This document shows, piece after piece, positions 6,371 to 7,904 of a DNA stretch of 7,904 bases. Numbering within the stretch: position 1 is the stretch's first letter; each line of letters begins with the position of its first letter. A model generated the notes under the pieces. It ran no database searches. It was given only the letters and a program-made list of their open reading frames with translations, and was not told where the DNA came from. The DNA is taken from positions 1 through 7,904 of the forward strand of contig QFOT01000102.1 of the NCBI GenBank assembly GCA_003241285.1. Direction: 5' to 3'. Source of the DNA: Micavibrio aeruginosavorus (GTDB taxonomy: Bacteria; Pseudomonadota; Alphaproteobacteria; Micavibrionales; Micavibrionaceae). The position numbers and the translations under genes were made by a program.

Positions 6371-6409
6371 AGCTAATTTAGAAATTTTGTTACTCGCAGT
6401 GAATTAGCT
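6371..6409. repeat. AT-rich dyad upstream of the repeat-protein operon
   Basis: AGCTAATT (6371-6378) and AATTAGCT (6402-6409) are perfect 8-bp inverted repeats separated by 23 bp. They sit immediately upstream of the TTGACA at 6416, in the divergent region between the small RNA and the operon. They could be a regulator-binding site or a weak hairpin. The rest of 6318-6415 is AT-rich and shows no coding signal. Confidence 0.4.
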
Positions 6410-6415
6410 TATTTA

Positions 6416-6444
6416 TTGACATAACTTTTAAAATTATGTATTTA
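6416..6444 (+). promoter_or_regulatory. Sigma-70 promoter of the 30-residue-repeat operon
   Basis: A perfect TTGACA (6416-6421) is followed after 17 bp by TATTTA (6439-6444). The transcript would start near 6451, giving a leader of about 25 nt with the purine-rich AAAGAGA (6463-6469) 6 nt before ATG 6476. Confidence 0.65.
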
Positions 6445-6475
6445 ATTCACAAATTAATGCGTAAAGAGATGTGTC

Positions 6476-7096
6476 ATGGAAAATGTTGATTACGAAGTCC
6501 GAAAGCTTGAGCAGAAACAAGCCCGCGAATTAGCGGCGGAGGCAATGGCTGACCGTAAAAATGCCGTCGACGTTATACAAAAATTGGCTGAACTGAAGAC
6601 CGGGGCGGCAATTCTGTGGATTGGCGGCCTTGCTGAGCTGACTCCAGAGGCTAAAACCGCTGCGATTAATGCATTAAAGGAAGACGGAAGTAAAAATGCC
6701 GCGCAGCGCCTTGGCTGGCTGGCTCATGATCATCACAGTGACTCTGATAAAATTCTCGATGTTCTGCGCTGTTTCGAACCTGACATCGCAGGCAGCATTA
6801 TACAGACAATTGAAAACCGACAGTTTGAAAGAGCGATTACCGATTTAAGAAAGGCGATTGATCACAAGGAAGACTTTAACCGCTATGCAAGAGCGGGGCA
6901 TGATCGTTTTGATAAACGCATAATTGGCATCGCCATGAAAATGGTTTCTCCTGATCAGTTTGAAAGGCACTTGAAGAATGACAGCGAACTGCCAGACCTG
7001 AAAGCTGCCCTGAAAAGAGCTGTTCATTCCGTACCTTCTTTAAAAGAAGACCCAAAGATTAAAACCGCTCTGGCGCAGCTCTCTCTGGATATTTAA
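6476..7096 (+). CDS. Unrecognised helical protein with 30-residue repeats (operon gene 1)
   Basis: This 206-residue soluble protein has no signal peptide and no transmembrane segment, and I recognise no family for it. Residues 1-28 are charged and probably one long helix or coiled coil. Residues 45-74 and 75-104 are two consecutive 30-residue units, and 15-44 is a weaker one. Each has hydrophobic residues at unit positions 5, 8 and 23 and Ala at 9, the same pattern as in the next gene. Unit 45-74 shares 11 identical positions with unit 110-139 of the downstream protein, without gaps, including I5, G6, L8, A9, P13, L23 and K24. From about 115 on, the chain is highly charged and non-repetitive. 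It starts at ATG 6476 behind AAAGAGA and a consensus promoter; the next gene begins 14 nt after its stop. A helical-solenoid scaffold is the likely structure. The function is unknown. Confidence 0.85.
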   Translation: MENVDYEVRKLEQKQARELAAEAMADRKNAVDVIQKLAELKTGAAILWIGGLAELTPEAKTAAINALKEDGSKNAAQRLGWLAHDHHSDSDKILDVLRCFEPDIAGSIIQTIENRQFERAITDLRKAIDHKEDFNRYARAGHDRFDKRIIGIAMKMVSPDQFERHLKNDSELPDLKAALKRAVHSVPSLKEDPKIKTALAQLSLDI

Positions 7097-7110
7097 TCGG
7101 AAAATTTGAC

Positions 7111-7704
7111 ATGTCTTCTTTATGGCTTAAAAAGTTTGCAGACGCTGCTGCAAAAGGCGATGTAAACGGTACGCATTCGCTCGGGCGGCTGGGCGTCATG
7201 TATCCTGAATTATCGCTTGATATTATTGATCAACTGAAATCGATCGGTAGTGATTTTGCCTTGAGCGAGATCGCGCAGATAGGCATCAGAAACCCGGATT
7301 CCTCGATTGCTGCCATTGATACGCTAAAATTCTTTCAATCAAACATGGCGCTGTGCGGGATTGTTTCTATCGCCTGCAAGCATAAAGAACTAGCCGTATC
7401 TGCGCTCGATGCGCTGGCTGAAAATAATGGTATTTGTGCGCCGATACAGATCGGTACGCTCGCCCGCCAGATCCCTGACGTTATTCCTCACGCTTATCAG
7501 GTGCTGAAAGAGATGGGAAATCGTTCTTCTGTTTATGAGATAAGCATGCTGGCGCGGCAATTCCCTGATCATGCTCTCGAAGGTATAAAAATACTCGAGC
7601 ATATAAATTCCGATACCGCGAAACAGCATGTTTTTATTATCGAGGATGCCTACTCGAAATATTACCGGGCTAGCAGACCTTGGAATGATTGCGGTCCATC
7701 TTAA
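7111..7704 (+). CDS. Alpha-solenoid protein of five tandem 30-residue repeats (operon gene 2)
   Basis: This 197-residue soluble protein consists almost wholly of five gap-free 30-residue units at 20-49, 50-79, 80-109, 110-139 and 140-169. A short basic/aromatic tail (170-197) begins like a sixth unit. In every unit position 5 is Leu/Ile, 8 Leu/Ile, 9 Ala/Gly, 14 Asp/Glu and 23 Leu; position 13 is Pro in four of five. The pattern predicts two short helices per unit with a turn at the Pro-acid pair, as in HEAT/ARM-type solenoids, but the period is shorter than the usual HEAT (about 37-47) or ARM (about 42). No catalytic motif, signal peptide or membrane segment is seen. It is co-transcribed with the related upstream gene (14-nt gap, GGAAAA ribosome-binding site at 7099-7104). 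A binding scaffold is the natural inference; partner and pathway are unknown. Confidence 0.88.
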   Translation: MSSLWLKKFADAAAKGDVNGTHSLGRLGVMYPELSLDIIDQLKSIGSDFALSEIAQIGIRNPDSSIAAIDTLKFFQSNMALCGIVSIACKHKELAVSALDALAENNGICAPIQIGTLARQIPDVIPHAYQVLKEMGNRSSVYEISMLARQFPDHALEGIKILEHINSDTAKQHVFIIEDAYSKYYRASRPWNDCGPS

Positions 7705-7718
7705 AATATAGGCATAAA

Positions 7719-7738
7719 TTCCTTGACATATTGAGGAA
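7719..7738. promoter_or_regulatory. Possible operator dyad over the -35 box
   Basis: TTCCT (7719-7723) and AGGAA (7734-7738) form inverted half-sites spaced 10 bp apart, about one helical turn centre to centre plus a half. They enclose the TTGACA of the promoter below. A repressor bound here would cover the -35 box. Only five bases per arm match, so this is tentative. Confidence 0.25.
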
Positions 7739-7752
7739 ATTAGTCCTAAAAT
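7723..7752 (+). promoter_or_regulatory. Near-consensus sigma-70 promoter for the 3'-end gene
   Basis: A perfect TTGACA (7723-7728) and TAAAAT (7747-7752, five of six matches) are separated by 18 bp. The predicted start falls at about 7758-7760, on the ATG of the following gene. Confidence 0.65.
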
Positions 7753-7757
7753 CCTTT

Positions 7758-7904
7758 ATGGTGAAAAGCGCGTCTTTCAATAACCGCCGTAAATGGTCCT
7801 CTTCGCAAAGACAGCAGCAGCGCGAAAAAATCCACGAGCAGAAAATATGGCTGAAAGCCACGGGGCCTAAAACCGAAGCTGGCAAAAAGCGTTCTTCCCA
7901 GAAT
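7758..7904 (+). CDS. N-terminal part of a small basic protein with a TGPKT-x-x-GK motif
   Basis: The frame is open from ATG 7758 to the window edge (49 codons, no stop), so this gene is truncated by the window. The visible part is very basic and rich in Gln, Lys and Arg. It carries RKWSSSQRQQQREK (11-24), then a Trp and TGPKTEAGKKRSSQN (35-49). The pattern W-x3-(S/A)TGP(K/R)T-x2-GK-x3-S-x-N is known from short uncharacterised proteins in many bacteria, in which it usually continues with an Asn-Ala-x-Lys-His-Gly segment; that would lie just outside the window. No function is established that I can name. There is no Shine-Dalgarno at the proper distance (GAGGA at 7733-7737 is 20 nt away and lies within the promoter spacer). 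GTG 7761 is an alternative start. Confidence 0.75.
   Translation, partial: MVKSASFNNRRKWSSSQRQQQREKIHEQKIWLKATGPKTEAGKKRSSQN

Noticed and set aside
7168..7617. TALE-like DNA-binding repeats
   Set aside because: Unit length is 30 rather than 33-35 and the turn reads Pro-Asp/Glu. The Gly-Gly loop needed after the base-specifying residues is missing.

Overview
The window looks like chromosomal DNA of an alphaproteobacterium of moderate GC content. The clues are the aminotransferase, which is of the alphaproteobacterial/rickettsial subgroup Ib AatA type, the stand-alone AmgK-like kinase, and the small-RNA architecture. No genus can be named from the sequence. There is no CRISPR array, tRNA, rRNA, transposase or integrase.

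Layout. (1) 21-1055 (+) is a sugar/aminoglycoside-type kinase of the AmgK family, entered at or near its start. (2) A 103-nt gap between convergent genes (1056-1158) holds two dispersed-repeat sequences: a 23-bp-arm inverted repeat and a CACGAAGAACACGAGG-type motif. (3) 3466-1159 (-) is a two-gene, translationally overlapping envelope unit: a flippase-like (LPG_synthase_TM/UPF0104) membrane protein followed by an O-antigen ligase/polymerase-like membrane protein. (4) 3614-4837 (+) is a PLP aminotransferase (aspartate, possibly also prephenate), divergent from the envelope unit. (5) 6114-4834 (-) is a patatin-like lipid hydrolase whose stop codon overlaps that of the aminotransferase.

(6) The 361-nt stretch 6115-6475 has no protein gene but is rich in signals. 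It holds a patatin promoter; a probable ~89-nt small RNA on the minus strand (promoter, two hairpins, an exposed CCUCCC anti-Shine-Dalgarno segment and a 12-bp terminator ending in U8); and a consensus plus-strand promoter preceded by an AT-rich dyad. (7) 6476-7704 (+) is a two-gene operon of unrecognised proteins. Both are built on the same gap-free 30-residue helical repeat: five copies in the second, two clear copies plus one weaker in the first. (8) From 7758 to the window end there is the start of a small basic protein with a TGPKT-x-x-GK motif. It sits so close behind a near-consensus promoter that its mRNA may be leaderless.

The left 6.1 kb is core metabolism and envelope biology: cell-wall sugar salvage, surface glycan or lipid handling, amino-acid synthesis and lipid hydrolysis. 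The right 1.8 kb looks more accessory. The most promising novelty is the combination of the small RNA and the divergently transcribed 30-residue-repeat operon. No defence-system or toxin-antitoxin logic can be shown.
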